A DNA stretch of 64,000 nucleotides from Limnephilus marmoratus (Eukaryota > Arthropoda > Insecta > Trichoptera > Limnephilidae), in NCBI GenBank assembly GCA_917880885.1, contig OU862927.1:37847571-37911570 (forward strand), given 5' to 3'. Every line of letters begins with the position of its first letter. The first letter of the stretch is position 1. Both the position numbers and the translations under genes were made by a program. Shown piece by piece: positions 43,393 to 55,451 of the stretch. The notes beneath the pieces are model-generated. The model was not told the DNA's origin and searched no databases. It saw only the letters and a list, made by a program, of their open reading frames with translations.

Positions 43393-43867
43393 TTTAGATA
43401 AAGCAAAGCGAAATTTTAGATATTAAGCTCGAAAATTTTCGTTGACTGGATCAAGTGACTCCTTCGGTTAAAAGAAAATGCAATACATTTTGGATGCCAG
43501 CTGGTTTTGTAAGACCTGGTTTTGCTAGTGCTTCTTTTGTAAGACCATGATACTATAGTATTACTACTTTTGTTGAGTTTTTTTATTATTATAATGAATT
43601 TTTATACTCGCCATTATTTTTGTTTCTATTCCTTATGTCATTATATTTTTGTTAATATTTGGTTATTTTAATACATCTGAAACGTGGTTGATTCCTTTCT
43701 TTCGTGGCTTTTCGTTTAACATACTATTTTTTTCCGCAGTAGATTTAAAAAAGAACGCATAATAAATTATGTACAGGATGGTGGGAAAATTGTGATCACG
43801 TGTGAAATATCGATAAAAAATTATGGCTATTTAAAAAAAATAACTACTTAAATTCTGGAGAGTTTTT

Positions 43868-44120
43868 AACATCGTCTCCACGCAGGAAAATTTGAAAAAG
43901 TAATTCACCTCGGGACCTATGTCGTTGGTGATGCTGTGTGGAGGGTATTTTCAGGAAAGGAAAGAGAGAAATTTCTTGGGAAGGAAAAGGGTATGGGGTG
44001 GGTTCAGTGTCTCCATGAGTGATAGATATATGAATCCATCCCTTCCACTGCGGTGCAAGGCGATGTTCCGAGAGAGTCCTGCTGGAGAGGTCGAAAGGTG
44101 TCCCTTAACCAGTCTCTCTT
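43868..44120 (-). repeat. SINE-B copy
   Basis: Shares GATGCTGTGTGGAGGGTATT, AATCCATCCCTTCCACTGCG and GGCGATGTTCCGAGAGAG with the other SINE-B copies. The A tail is reduced to scattered bases at its low-coordinate end. Confidence 0.7.
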
Positions 44121-45396
44121 GATCCAGCCTGCCAAGCAGCTGGTAGACAGATGCATTCACCGTCAAGACCCGGACAAACCTCACCTCATGAACCTTGATA
44201 CTGCTGTTATTATAAACATGCTGTATCATAATATGAGATTGGGGTGTAACTCCCTGGGACGTAATATCCATAATTATTGTAGAATCAATCATAACGACTA
44301 TCAGGGAATATCAGCAAAATAATGACGATCAGGGAAAAAACTGCATGTACACAAAGAGACACCAACCTTGTAAGTCGCTTCCTTCAGTATAGGCAGCTTT
44401 TTTGTTATATTTTAAGTCCACAGTTTTGGTTCACTGCGCACAAATTCAATATTTATCACGGTATAACTGATCGTAGTTATACCTACGGTATAACTATACT
44501 TCTAACTGATCAGGTTATGCTGTTCGTCCTGTGACAGCAAATTTCGGCAGGTACGAATTTATGTCAGGAGTAAATAACAAAATTCTAAGAATTCGAATAT
44601 TTGCGTTTTCGTTTCAAAAGGACATTTGAGCGACATCTATCCGATCCAGTTATCATTAATACGCAGTTTATGCGCACGATACAAATTAGTGCCTCCAGTT
44701 GCCCACAGATGTCGCCATCATATCGTTTTTGCGACATATTTTTATTTTTTTATCGAGGTCAAAGAAAAACATTAAAATAATATATTATGATGCTTAACCA
44801 CATGCTTTCCAATTCAATCTATTTTATATTCACTAAACGTCTTGAATATAAAATATTCTCGAAATTTGGTTGTCCATGTTTACTGTTATTTCCACATTAT
44901 TTCAAAATTATTATTTTGGTTTGAATTTGTCAGAATGATGCGTAAATCTTTAATTATTTCCTAGTTACAAAAAAAATATTCTTCAAAATGAGGCTTTGAG
45001 TCGTGCATCTTCCAGTAGAACCTAAAATTCGCCTTAGCACTTTTATAAATGAGAATTTGGGCTCATTCAAACGTGGATTTACGTTGCTCTCTACATTCTT
45101 CTTTTACATTATTTTTTCAGATATTCTGGTCTTTCATCTGTGCTCGAGTTCATCCTGGTTGCTTTTTAATATATTCATAGTGCTCCGACCAGCGACACAA
45201 AATACGCAAAAGGGCTTATGAAATACTCGTAGCACAAGAGTTGCTGAATGTAGTTTAAGCATATTTCATTTCGTGAATATTACGTCATTTTGTAGTTATG
45301 TATTAACAGACTATCATGGAAATATAAACTGAAAGGAGCGTGTATCAAAAGTAGTAGTAAAAATAAGTTGCTTCTTTTGCTGCGGATACGTATATG
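44121..45396. other. No gene seen
   Basis: Only short unremarkable frames. 44443-44520 contains small overlapping inverted and direct repeats around GGTATAACTGATC. Nothing else. Confidence 0.35.
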
Positions 45397-45492
45397 TCTT
45401 CTATATGTCGTATATACGTCGTCTATATGTCGTCTATATGTCGTCTATATGTCGTCTATATTTCGTTTATATGTCGTCTATAAGTCGTCTAT
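45397..45492. repeat. 11 bp minisatellite abutting a LINE fragment
   Basis: About eight units of ATATGTCGTCT, with variants, without spacers. The array runs directly into the coding remnant of a LINE at about 45493. Confidence 0.85.
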
Positions 45493-45890
45493 TCAATGAT
45501 AAAATATGGAATAGTTTTTTGGGTGAACTCAGTAAACGCCAAAGACGTTTTAATCATCCAAAGAGATGAAATACGAAAAATTACAATCTCTGATCACCTA
45601 GATTCATGTAGACTCGTATTTAAAAATCTTAAACTTCTGACAGTGACAGACATATATATAATGGAGTTACGCCTGTTACATAGTTCGATCATCTCCAGAA
45701 AGGTTCACAGAAAACCTATTAATACCAAAAGCAAACAAAACTATAATTCAAAAAGTACAATATTTAACAACCTTCCACGTAACATTAAACGAACAAACCA
45801 TGTACTCAAATTTAAATTATCAGTAAAATCATTTTTTTTAAACAAATTAAAGTGGAATAAAACTGACTGTAATGCGCAATACTAACCAGA
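45493..45890 (+). pseudogene. CR1/Jockey-group LINE C-terminal fragment
   Basis: A 129-codon frame reads MIKYGIVFWVNSVNAKDVLI, then FKNLKLLTVTDIYIMELRLL and FNNLPRNIKRTN, ending at a normal C terminus. It is related to 16910-17350 on the minus strand (IIKYGIIFWGNSVNSKDVF and YNNLPHDIKQI). The RT catalytic core is missing and the 5' break coincides with the minisatellite. Confidence 0.8.
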
Positions 45891-46131
45891 TGTGCTTGTA
45901 AATCAAACTGTTATATTATTATAAAATATCTTTAAAAAATCCTTCCAATTTTAACAAAATGTAAAGCGCCATTCGCACGAGCTAATTTTACCACATAAAA
46001 TTGATTTCTATGTATATTTTTATGTGAGTAGAAATGAATACCTTACACAAATTGAATACCTCTTTTTTTATTTGCATATAATATAACTATAATTGTTGGT
46101 CTTTATAATATAACCTGTATTTGTTGGGTTA

Positions 46132-47133
46132 TGGCGGGTTCAGACGTTTCAATTTTTATTGATCCACTTTTATTTAACGTAAAAAGTTGAATGAGATTAT
46201 GTTCACACGTTTCAATTTAAGTAGAACCGAATTTGACATTCAAGATGGCGTCAACTGAAATTGTCAGTGCGTGCGTCTCTCTAACTTCTTATGTTTTGCG
46301 AGATGAGCTCGAGATTATGAAAAAGCATAAAAAAAACGTCGTATTTGGGCGAGAAAATGGATCATGAATTAGGCGCATCCAACACAATTTTGAAAGAGAT
46401 CGAACTAGAAGACTCCGAAGGATATGGATGACAGAAAAACAATTTGATGAGCTGCTTTCCAAAATTGGCGATAAAATTTTTCAGAGTAGTTTAAATTAAT
46501 AATAATTACTACTAACTACAATAACCGGAGAAGCAAGGAAATAATCCATATTTCCTTAAAATTAGCTTTACCATAACCTAAAAACAACAACGCCAAACGT
46601 CATAGTTTGACATAGGTAGTTATTGTTATTAGATTTGTACAAAGTTTTTTTTTCTTTTAATTTATGCGTATTAATGGTGACGCAGGCTCTGAATATTTAC
46701 CGTTATTTTTTGTCATTATCATAATATATTGGGTAGGTAGTGTAAATGAAACACATATTATTTATTGCAGTATCACGGGCATTTCTATTTGTGTACACTT
46801 CTTGCTTTTGATCCCAAAGACAGGGATGCATAAATCTGAACATCAAATCATCCGATCATTTCAAATATTTTTTCGTTGAAACGGATTCCATGTCGGTAGA
46901 ACTAGGAATGTCTAACGAATATGGACATAAATGTTTGACGTCTAGTTGTACACGCGAGTAACTATGGTAACCAAGATGGCGCGATCATACTTGAACGTCG
47001 AAAGTAGACGGGCTATCAACTTTAGCTAGTCAACAAAAAACTTGTTCAACTTTGTTGAAAGAAGGTTCACACCTGTCAATATGCTTTCAAGTGTCGAGTT
47101 GATCAACTAAAGTTGAACCGTGTGAACCGGCTA
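46132..47133 (+). mobile_element. PIF/Harbinger element with TTA target duplication
   Basis: Flanked by TTA at 46129-46131 and 47134-47136. The left end TGGCGGGTTCAGACGTTTCA matches the reverse complement of the right end (TAGCCGGTTCACACGGTTCA) at 15 of 20 bases. TWA duplications and the decayed transposase start inside support the PIF/Harbinger assignment. A further inner block (TTCACAC near 46202; AAGGTTCACACCTG near 47070) repeats the end motif. About 1.0 kb; the catalytic DDE domain is missing. Confidence 0.8.
46245..46497 (+). pseudogene. Harbinger transposase N-terminal remnant
   Basis: From the ATG at 46245 the frame reads MASTEIVSACVSLTSYVL and is lost near GRENGS. Neighbouring frames continue the homology: KKRRIWARKWIMN, then ASNTILKEIELEDSEGY, then WMTEKQFDELLSKIGDKIF. 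This is the usual order at the start of insect Harbinger transposases. At least three shifts or small deletions break it. Confidence 0.7.
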
Positions 47134-47139
47134 TTAGCT

Positions 47140-48404
47140 AGAAGAAATAGGATGTACTTATAAGTTACACCTTTTGTACTTACTGTATTTTTTGACAATA
47201 AATGTATTTTGAATTATACAATATAATGTAACACTAATTGAAAAATTAAAATTACAGAAAAGGAACAGTACCTACCAACAATAATAAATTAGTGAAGCAA
47301 ATATAAAAGTAGAACTAATAATATAAGGATTGTAAAAAATATTTAAATCAAAGCCTGAACAAGGTTATTTTTTTGTTATCATAATTTAGACATTACCCAG
47401 CAAAATCCGACGAAAATGATTTAGACTGGCACGCAAAATTTGAAGGCCCTGACTTGACTTTTAAACATTATCCCATTTGAAAACAGTCAAATCAACTATC
47501 AGCGATATATATATTTTTTTTTAATTTTCCCTTTAAACGCGGATTCCCGGCCTGTTTAAACTTTTGATCAATTATGATTAGCTGCCAAGAAAAACGGTCA
47601 TGTTATTGTGCTTGTCACTTGATAATTGATAATCATCATAATGGTCTTGTATAAACTAACGACAGTCAGTTTTCTTTCAAATAGCTGCAGATTACTTTCC
47701 ATGATTGACGGATGTATGGTATGAATTCATCCCTCCCACTGCGGTGCAAGGCGATGTTCCGAGAGAGTACTGCTGGAGAGGTCAAAAGGTCCCCCTCAAC
47801 CAGTCTCTCCCAATGGTTCAGTGAGCAATCAATTAACAGGTTATTTTCAAATATTCATTGTTTTATTTTTCAACAAAAAAAGAGTCATGGCGCCTAATTT
47901 GATTTAATTTGTTCGATTATGGAGGGGCCACCTAGTATTTGGTTTATCAGTGGTTCTTCGCATTGATTGATTACTCCTTTATCGAAAGTCAACATTGACA
48001 GCTGCCGTCTGCGTTTTAAAAAAGACAAACGATAAAAATATGTACAAATAAACAAAAAGACTTTTCGGAAGGCGTCTTCAAAGTGATGGATAAGAAACGT
48101 GGAGAAATAATGATAAGAATCTGCCGATTCAAGATTCTTCAATCTGAGAGTGACATGCAATGAGTCTACAATACTTTTTTCAAATTTAAATCCCAATGTA
48201 TTTGATTCCTCTAGGTAGGTACCTGGTACATAGTGTTAACAGGAAACCCAGACGCAGAGAAATTTGAACCATTTGTATTTTCTCACATGTAGCAAACACT
48301 TTGTGAAAATACATTCGTAATTATAATAAACACAATAATATAACTTTGTTTTAACTCCACTTTAGCTTTTTATTCCACCTTTTTTTACACCTTTTTACTT
48401 TTAA
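47140..48404. other. SINE-B fragment, otherwise no gene
   Basis: 47690-47815 is a minus-strand SINE-B piece (CATCCCTCCCACTGCGGTGC, AGTACTGCTGGAGAGG). The remainder is AT-rich without a supported frame. Confidence 0.5.
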
Positions 48405-48940
48405 TTCCACCAGCTCAGGTATGGGGGCTCCATTGAAGTCAGAGTAAAGTAAGCCTCCCAAAAACTGGGCATACTGTAAAGGGCCCGCAGATACTTTAAT
48501 AGTACACAACTGCTAGCCCTGTACAAATCACAAGTGCGTCCCACGGTTGAATTTTGGCAGCCACCTCTGGTCTGGAACTCCAAAATACCTGCGACTCTGT
48601 GCAGAAACGGGCGGTCCGTTTAATAGATTCTCCCATCTTAACAGACGGATTGCAATCTTTAGAGCACAGACGTCGGGTGGGAATGCTATCCTTGTTCTAC
48701 CGGTATTACAATGAAAGATGCTCCGAGGAACTAGCATCATTGATCCCTTCGGCACCGGTGCATAGTCAGGAAACACGCTAAACGCGTGCCCAACATTTAT
48801 ACACGGTTGACATTTGTCCCATGAGAACGGGTCGTTTCTTCGACTCGTTCTTGTGTTCAACAGCTCGGCTGTGGAATGATGTGCCGGCCTCTGTGTTTCC
48901 TCCTCCCTACAACATGGGTTTCTTCAAGACCTGTAAAATA
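48405..48940 (+). pseudogene. LINE C-terminal fragment
   Basis: Plus-strand reading: YGGSIEVRVK, then QKLGIL, RARRYFNSTQLLALYKSQV, and after shifts SVQKRAVRLIDSPILTDGLQ, LFYRYYNERCSEEL and ARLWNDVPASVFPPPYN near the C terminus. This is the post-palm half of a LINE RT, the same family as the minus-strand remnant at 35640-36540. At least two frameshifts and a stop at about 48780 break it. No 3' tail is clear. Confidence 0.8.
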
Positions 48941-49989
48941 ATATATATATTTGAGGTCTTACAAACTAATACACCCAAGATGTTTTGTTTTACACATACT
49001 TATTTTTCTTAGACATTATTGAAAAATTATAAATACTTATGATCAAAAAATAATTACAAAAAGTACATAATTTTAATAGTTTTATCATCACGCCTTTCAG
49101 CTATTTTGAATGTAGGTATAAATTAAAGGTTTTTTTTTAATGAAATAAAATCGATATTGAGTTATAATTTTAAAAACCTGGTACGGAGAATATCTAATGT
49201 TTCTCATTGGAACCGCCCTGTATAATCGTAAGAACATCTTTCGACGAAATATGAATTCTCGGTCAGTGGCTGGTTAAAGGCCCTTAAAAATGTAACTGAA
49301 ATTTTGATTTCCGGTGACGGTTTTTTGATGTTTCATTTTTCATATTTTTTTTTCTTATAAAATAAATCAGGTACGTCCTTTATAACCCTGATTAGATAAA
49401 TAGATTAGTTTAAAAAAGCAGCAACTTGTACATAAAAATAATACTTATCAAGAAAGCTCTCTCCTTAATGACCCTTTTTAATTATATAAAAATAATTGGG
49501 ACCGTTTTGCAAAGCTAGATTAAAAATTCAAAAGCTCTACGAAGAAGCTTTCCACCCTACAAAATCCAAGTAAGGTTAATTGCTTAATGGAGCTCTTAAA
49601 CCAGCGCTTTAAGGCACCATTTCAGCTTTATGTTTCGGATTGATTCGGAGGCTTAATTGGGTGAGAAAACTCTACAAAATGATTTTTATTCTTGCGGAAT
49701 AAGAGACAGCGCAAATAATTTTGTTTCTAATTATTAATGTTTTGGTCAAAGCTCAATAAAGTTTGAATTATTATTACAGATTTAAGATATGATTAAGGGT
49801 TATTTTACCATCCTCTGGATAGCTTATCCATAGCATTACTTATACTTTAGAATCTTTAGATTTACAATTTATCTATCCATTTTTTTCAAATATTTCTCGC
49901 TTTCACCCTTCAACAGTGTTTTAGGCCATCTTTTAAAATTATGGAGAGAGGAAATGTGAATTTACATTTATAATTTTATTTAATTGTGC
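48941..49989. other. No gene seen
   Basis: AT-rich, no supported frame or repeat boundary. Confidence 0.35.
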
Positions 49990-50800
49990 ACATTTTTGAA
50001 TTATTTCGAACATTGGAGTCGAACTAGTCACTTCTCGCAGTGATTTATAATTATGTATTGAACTCTTACAAAAAGATTACATTGAGCATTTGAAATGGTC
50101 TCATGACTTTGGTTTAATCATAAATGCAAAAAAAAAACAAATTGATATATATTAGATTACCCAATGCCAAGGCAAATATTATTACACCAGAAATGAAAAC
50201 ACACGGTTCAGATTGCTTACATGCTGGTATCCCTACATTGTGTACATGTGAAAATATTGAAGTGGTTAATGAATATGTTTATTTATGTGTAATTATTGAC
50301 TGCTTTTTCAAATGGGATTTACAAATAAATAAAGTCTGTGAACGTCTGAGATCTATTTTTAGTAGATTATATAAACTTAAATTCTATGTTTCAATATGCA
50401 CACTTCGAATAATTTATTTATCATTAGCTGAGTCTATTATAAGGTAGGGAATTACAGCTTGGGGACTTTCCCGTAAGACAAACGAAAATCATGTTCAATC
50501 AGTTCAAAATTCATTAGTTAAATTATTAGCTCATAAAAGTTTATGCGAACAAAGGCACAATGTTCCGTACTTTTACCAGAATCTCAAAATTCTCTCAGTA
50601 AGAGCAATTCTGTGGCATAAAATTATTTTTCAGCATATGAATAGCCCTATATACATAAATAGACTGGACCACACTTCCAATACTTGATTTACGTTAAATG
50701 AAGGACTAATCGCACCTAAGCACTTAAACAAATATGGAAAAAGAACGCTTGAATGCATGATACCTACTTGCTTAAATATGTAACCTGCTAAAATTTAAAA
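49990..50800 (+). pseudogene. LINE RT thumb and C-terminal fragment
   Basis: The frame 50124-50447 reads NEYVYLCVIIDCFFKWDLQI, then VCERLRSIFSRLYKL and RIIYLSLAESII, a stop, and GITAWGLSRK. Upstream, in another frame, HLKWSHDFGLIINAKKK covers the end of the palm. This is the YLG and thumb region of a LINE RT. The catalytic motifs are missing. Stops and a shift make it non-functional. I cannot fix the clade. Confidence 0.7.
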
Positions 50801-52400
50801 AATGTACAAATAATGTTAAAACAAATATTATATTGAAAAATTGACTCGCCGAAAGAAATAGTTTGAATTAACATTTTTTGTAGTAACACAAAAAAAATGT
50901 CTAACTGCATATAAAAGTAGTTTATTGGGACTTTTCTTTTTTCTGTAATATTTTATTTTATTTGATTTCCTGTAATATTGTATAACTTTTTCTATCTGAT
51001 AAATAAAAAAATAAAAAATTCAGACTTAGAAGAGATGACATGTTGAGGGGGGTAATTTTAAATACGGCGTGATAGAAGAGAATATATTTGTTTGAAAGGG
51101 ACACCCAAAAAGTATGTGATCTAAAGTTCCCACTTCTCGACCACAGAATGTACAATCTGTTGTAGAAATCTAGTCAAAGACATGAATTTTAAAAAGGTGA
51201 GAAGGAACGGAAGGGAGACTAGATTATCATTAGCGTGTCTTGTATTTTTAAAACGTCATTGTCGAAAATTGGCAAATATTGGTTTAAGCTTACTTTCAGC
51301 TTCACAAATTCTAAAATTATCTTGTGATTTTTACAAGTCTGAGCTATTTCGACAATAAATTACAAACGACCTTCTACAAATCACTTCACCGGATCTACAA
51401 TACTTTGTTCCAAATAATACATCGTGTAATTCTCTATGTACGTGTTTTGTCAAGTGCATTCCCCATCCGATCATTAATCACCCCCTTGGCCCCCCAACTC
51501 GCCGCGCCGCATACTAGACATCAGTTCCCCGGTCAGCCAGACAGTTGGGAGGCAGTTGGGGATGAAATCAATCGCCGTTAAGTGATTAATCCCTGCTCCG
51601 AGAATAACCAAATATCAGTGGGAGATAAGAGACTAGGAAGTAATTCAACCCTTTAATGGATAGGTAGCTTAACCTCTCAATTTCATTTACTAACTTACAA
51701 TCTAATAATAATAATTGTTGGAGACTTCACCTTTTAATAGAAACAATATCAATACTTGATTCTTGACTTATTTTTAACCGTTTCAAAGATTTATTGTTTC
51801 GAAGTTGAGCTGAAAACAAATTGCATTGATTTTAGATGAACGGCTGCGCAACTTTTTTCATGAGGGTATGGCAATATCTAGAATGATGGAAGCCATTTTA
51901 TTTAGTTGCTTTGCAAACAATTTTTTTATAGGCCAGATACTTTATTTTTTTCTAGACTTATTAAAAGACTCGTCAAAAAGATTCTAGATTATTTCAAAGG
52001 CCAAGATATAGTAGCGGTCCCAAGGGGGGGGAGGCCACCTACCTTTTGCTCTCGGCTAACTCAATGTCGTCGGCAGGCAGGAAACCTCTCCTCGTCAGGG
52101 TCGTAGGTAGCTAGGGGGTAAATGGTACATAGGTAATTTGCCAAAGCCCGCCCACGTGATCCCATCAAATGAAAGAGGTAGCTGGGTGAAACATATCTGT
52201 ATTGTCTGGTATACACAATTACAGCATCTAGCAAAACATAATTATTAGTCACAAATCAACAACAATGCCTAGCTAGGTATTTCCTACGAAGGGGTCTCTC
52301 AAATCTCTCCGGAAATGTGGTCGTTTCAACCGAGTTTGCTACAGGACACATTAATTAAGAGGGAAATCGAGGTTCAACTCACAGCTGGTGGACTAGTGCG
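50801..52400. other. No gene seen
   Basis: AT-rich until about 51480, then mixed. 51925-52015 is similar in part to 19918-19985. No frame is supported. Confidence 0.35.
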
Positions 52401-52740
52401 GGAAGCCGGGGCAGCAATCCGGAGTCAGTGCAGGTAGCGGTAGTCTCCAAGTGGAGCGGGCCATGTCCGCGACCTCATATTTTACTATTGAGATCAGGTT
52501 CTAATCGGAACGCCATTGAAATCGGCGATCTCGCGGGAATTTACTGAGCGTACAGCGACGGGCGCTGCTTCTCGGGCCACAGCCGGTAGGTTTCTGCGCC
52601 GCGGGCCGTCTTCTCGCGGGACTGTGACGGGGAGGGGTGCGGTATGTCGTTTCTTGCAAGGGGGGATAACGGAATACACTCACCGCGCCGCAGGCCGCTT
52701 GCAGGACTGTGACGTCATACTACTTGAGGTGCGTATCGTA
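52401..52740. promoter_or_regulatory. GC-rich island with a CRE-like site
   Basis: A stretch of about 340 bp, much richer in G+C and CpG than its surroundings. It holds two copies of a GC-rich block (52596-52629 and 52685-52714), each ending in GGACTGTGACG, and a perfect TGACGTCA palindrome at 52710-52717. Frames across it have no recognisable product. It could be a CpG-rich promoter or part of a GC-rich repeat; a function is not shown. Confidence 0.35.
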
Positions 52741-53060
52741 ACAATATATCTAAAAAAGGGATACAATGGAGTGTATAGAATATAAAAAGGCAAGAAATTA
52801 AATAATGCTCTTAGTAGGAGAAAAATATATAAATAATTGGGTAATCTATCGAGAGAATCGTATAAAATAATGATCAGTAAGTGTTATTGATTAAGAACTG
52901 GTAGGTTAAATTGTGATTACTTGGTACTTGCAGACAAATTTTGTTTTATACATCTTTTACATGAGGAGAGATTACCGGCACTCTCGGTGTTAGAATAATC
53001 ATTACCTAAAAAAAGACAAACACATACAACTACATGATTTAGCCTGCTAGAGAATGAGAT

Positions 53061-53891
53061 AGCAATAAAATATTTGGATTAAACTTTTTGGATTTAACTT
53101 TATCTATTATAAATAATAAAATCGATTTTAGTATATATCGCAAGCCAACATACACTGACATAGTAATTCATAGGACCTCCAACCACCCTGTCTCACAAAA
53201 ACACTCCACCTTCCATTCCATGATACACCGCTTATTAAATGTCCCAATGTCTAATAATAATTTCCTTTCTGAACTTTCAATAATAAAACAAATTGCTATA
53301 AATAACGGATATGAACCAAAATTAATTGATAACATCCTAAATAAAAAACTTATCAAAATTTCAAAAAATAAATATCTATACAATTCTAATAATATTAATG
53401 ATAAAGAATGGCGTAAAATTTTGTATATTAATAATTTTTCAGTTCAATGTTGCAAAAATCTTCCTTCTAATATTAAACCAGCGTTTTATACAAGAAATAA
53501 TATCGGTAATTTTTTGAGAAATACTAAAGATAAAGACCATAAATTGACTAATTCCGGAATATATAAACTCAAATGCAATGATTGTCCCTCATTTTATATT
53601 GGAAAAACCACTCGTTATTTTGAAATCAGAATCAAAGAACATTTAAGGTGTCTTAATAAAAATAATTTTTCTGAGTTTGCTAACCATATCATTGAAAATA
53701 ACCATAGTTTTGAAAAAAATACAGGGATACATATTCTTCATATTAATCATAAAGGAAAACGTTTAGATAACTTAGAAGCCTTGGAAATTAAAAAATCCCT
53801 TAAAAATAATGAATCTATTATCAACAAACAAAAAATATTGTCATATAGCCCAATCATGGATTTGTTCCCCTACCCACCCACTCTACACTAA
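53061..53891 (+). pseudogene. Penelope-like element, 3' half with GIY-YIG endonuclease
   Basis: The frame is open from at least 53061 with no true ATG at its start; the homology begins mid-protein (FLDLTLSIINN, FSIYRKPTYTD). That is the end of the Penelope RT, whose catalytic YADD part is missing. The C-terminal GIY-YIG domain is present: SGIYKLKCNDC, FYIGKTTRYFEIRIKEH with the catalytic Arg region, and HIIENNHSFE. The frame ends normally at 53889-53891. A 5'-truncated copy that joins dispersed repeat R2 at about 53055. A hammerhead motif follows 97 bp downstream, as expected for the family. Confidence 0.88.
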
Positions 53892-53980
53892 TACCTACCT
53901 ACCCAATCTACATTATTATCTAGAAACAGCTCCACCCCTACCATAATAAAACATTGTTCGAAACTGTCAAATTAGTATAA

Positions 53981-54027
53981 GCTTTCCCTGACGAAGGAAC
54001 GTTTGTTCCGAAACCGGTCGGATTTGC
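53981..54027 (+). ncRNA. Hammerhead ribozyme motif of Penelope-like element
   Basis: CTGACGA (53988-53994), stem II GGAAC (53996-54000) with loop GTTT and GTTCC (54005-54009), GAAA (54010-54013), then CCGGTC (54014-54019). The segment ACCGGT is self-complementary, the short stem III of the dimeric type, with C at the cleavage position. Stem I can form from TCC/GGA with an internal loop and a GC/GC step. All core nucleotides of the hammerhead are present. It lies just after the Penelope frame, where the family is known to carry such ribozymes. Confidence 0.85.
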
Positions 54028-54059
54028 ACATCAAATAAGTGGTTTATACAAAGTAAAAT

Positions 54060-55084
54060 TATTTCATTATTCTATAATGGATAACCACAAAGTAATAGCT
54101 ACATTCAAAAATATAATAAAATATTTATTTATTTCACGGGTACTCAGTTCCAATATAATACGATAAATCCACGCTCCCATGCAAGTCTCCTTTATAAATA
54201 AAGAAGCGTCTGATCATCTGTGTAAGCGATGTATTATTGAATTTTGTTCTGCATTAGTGCCAATATTGTTGCAATAATAAGGGGATTTGAGTCTAGTTGG
54301 TCTACTAGGTACATGATAGTTTATTAACGAAGCTAATTCAAGGGTAAAACCGGATATTGTTCATATTAAATTTAAAAAATTAAGGTCATCTCTTATAATT
54401 AATATTTTATTGATAAGAGTTAATCATTAATCATTTATTTATTTTATTTCTATTCTTGAACATATACAATACAGATTATTACATTGGTTTACATAGATAT
54501 TAAGTTTACGTTTTGGCAATATTAAGGAGCATAAGGTGTTTCTACTTACGTTGACAGAATAGCATTTATTCCCAAAAATGGGAACACCTCAGCACAGGTT
54601 CGCCCTGTGAGGTGTTTACAAAATAAATACTACTAGGGACTTACCTATATGCATTCATTTACGGATCATTAACATTTTTTTTATTAGCGAGAGGAGATGT
54701 AGATTTTTACCGCAGTTTTTTTCGAGACTGATGACATTTTGCACATTTGAAAATAAGAGGGGGGTCTAGATTGGATTTCAAAAAACTTTGGAAAAGTCCA
54801 ACCACGCCGGAGACTTCAATTTTTTTTGTAAATAAAGACAAATTTTTCCGAGCTACGAATAAACTGACAATATTTAAAAAAAATCATGGTCCCCTTACAT
54901 TATACTTATATAACTTGGACTTAGCTAGCAGAGGAATCGAACCCACGACTCCTGGGTGGCAACCCGAGTCCTACGCCCACTCAGTTATTAATCTATCTTT
55001 AATAGTTTCCATGTGAACAACTATGTGCAACTCTCACGGTGATTGATCTCTCGACGTGAAAATCTAAAATCATATCTTATATCA
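54060..55084. other. No gene; tRNA-like SINE scrap at about 54920-54990
   Basis: AT-rich. At about 54920-54990, on the minus strand, GGGTTCGATTCC is a B box with a possible A box upstream; the region resembles 270-335. No other feature. Confidence 0.4.
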
Positions 55085-55342
55085 TTGATTATCAATAATA
55101 ATCGAAACGAAAATATGAAAGAGTACAAGATACGAAAACAGAAAAAAGACAATGGTCGCAACTGGGACTCGAACCCAGACCTCTCGTCTCGTCACGGATG
55201 TGCGCGTTAACCAATTTCGCTATTGCGCCCTTCTGTCAAGCCGTCATAATAGTCAATCTCATATTTCAAATTATAGAATTAACAATATTATCTTCAACTA
55301 ATTATTTTTTCATATTATGGGCAACTACCCTTTTTATTGGAA
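55085..55342 (-). repeat. Family C tRNA-cassette repeat, inverted copy
   Basis: Reverse complement of 55516-55772 over about 255 bp. The tRNA-like cassette is at 55154-55229 (B box GGGTTCGAGTCCC, A-box-like AGCGAAATTGGTTAA). The anticodon arm differs from that of the right copy. Flank sequences on both sides of the cassette are conserved in both copies. Confidence 0.8.
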
Positions 55343-55451
55343 ACAATCATTCTAAGAATAGGTTTGTATCCTGGAGAGCGTCTCGGATAAAAGTATCCGA
55401 ATTTATTCATGTGAAACTATTGACTTTTTATAAAAGTCTAAATGAATATTC

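Noticed and set aside
45397..45492. CRISPR-like array
   Set aside because: Units of 11 bp are adjacent without unique spacers, in a eukaryotic repeat context; the same holds for 15646-15720.
52494..52785. Arg-rich frames in the GC-rich island
   Set aside because: Several overlapping frames on both strands open together, as expected from composition; no recognisable domain.
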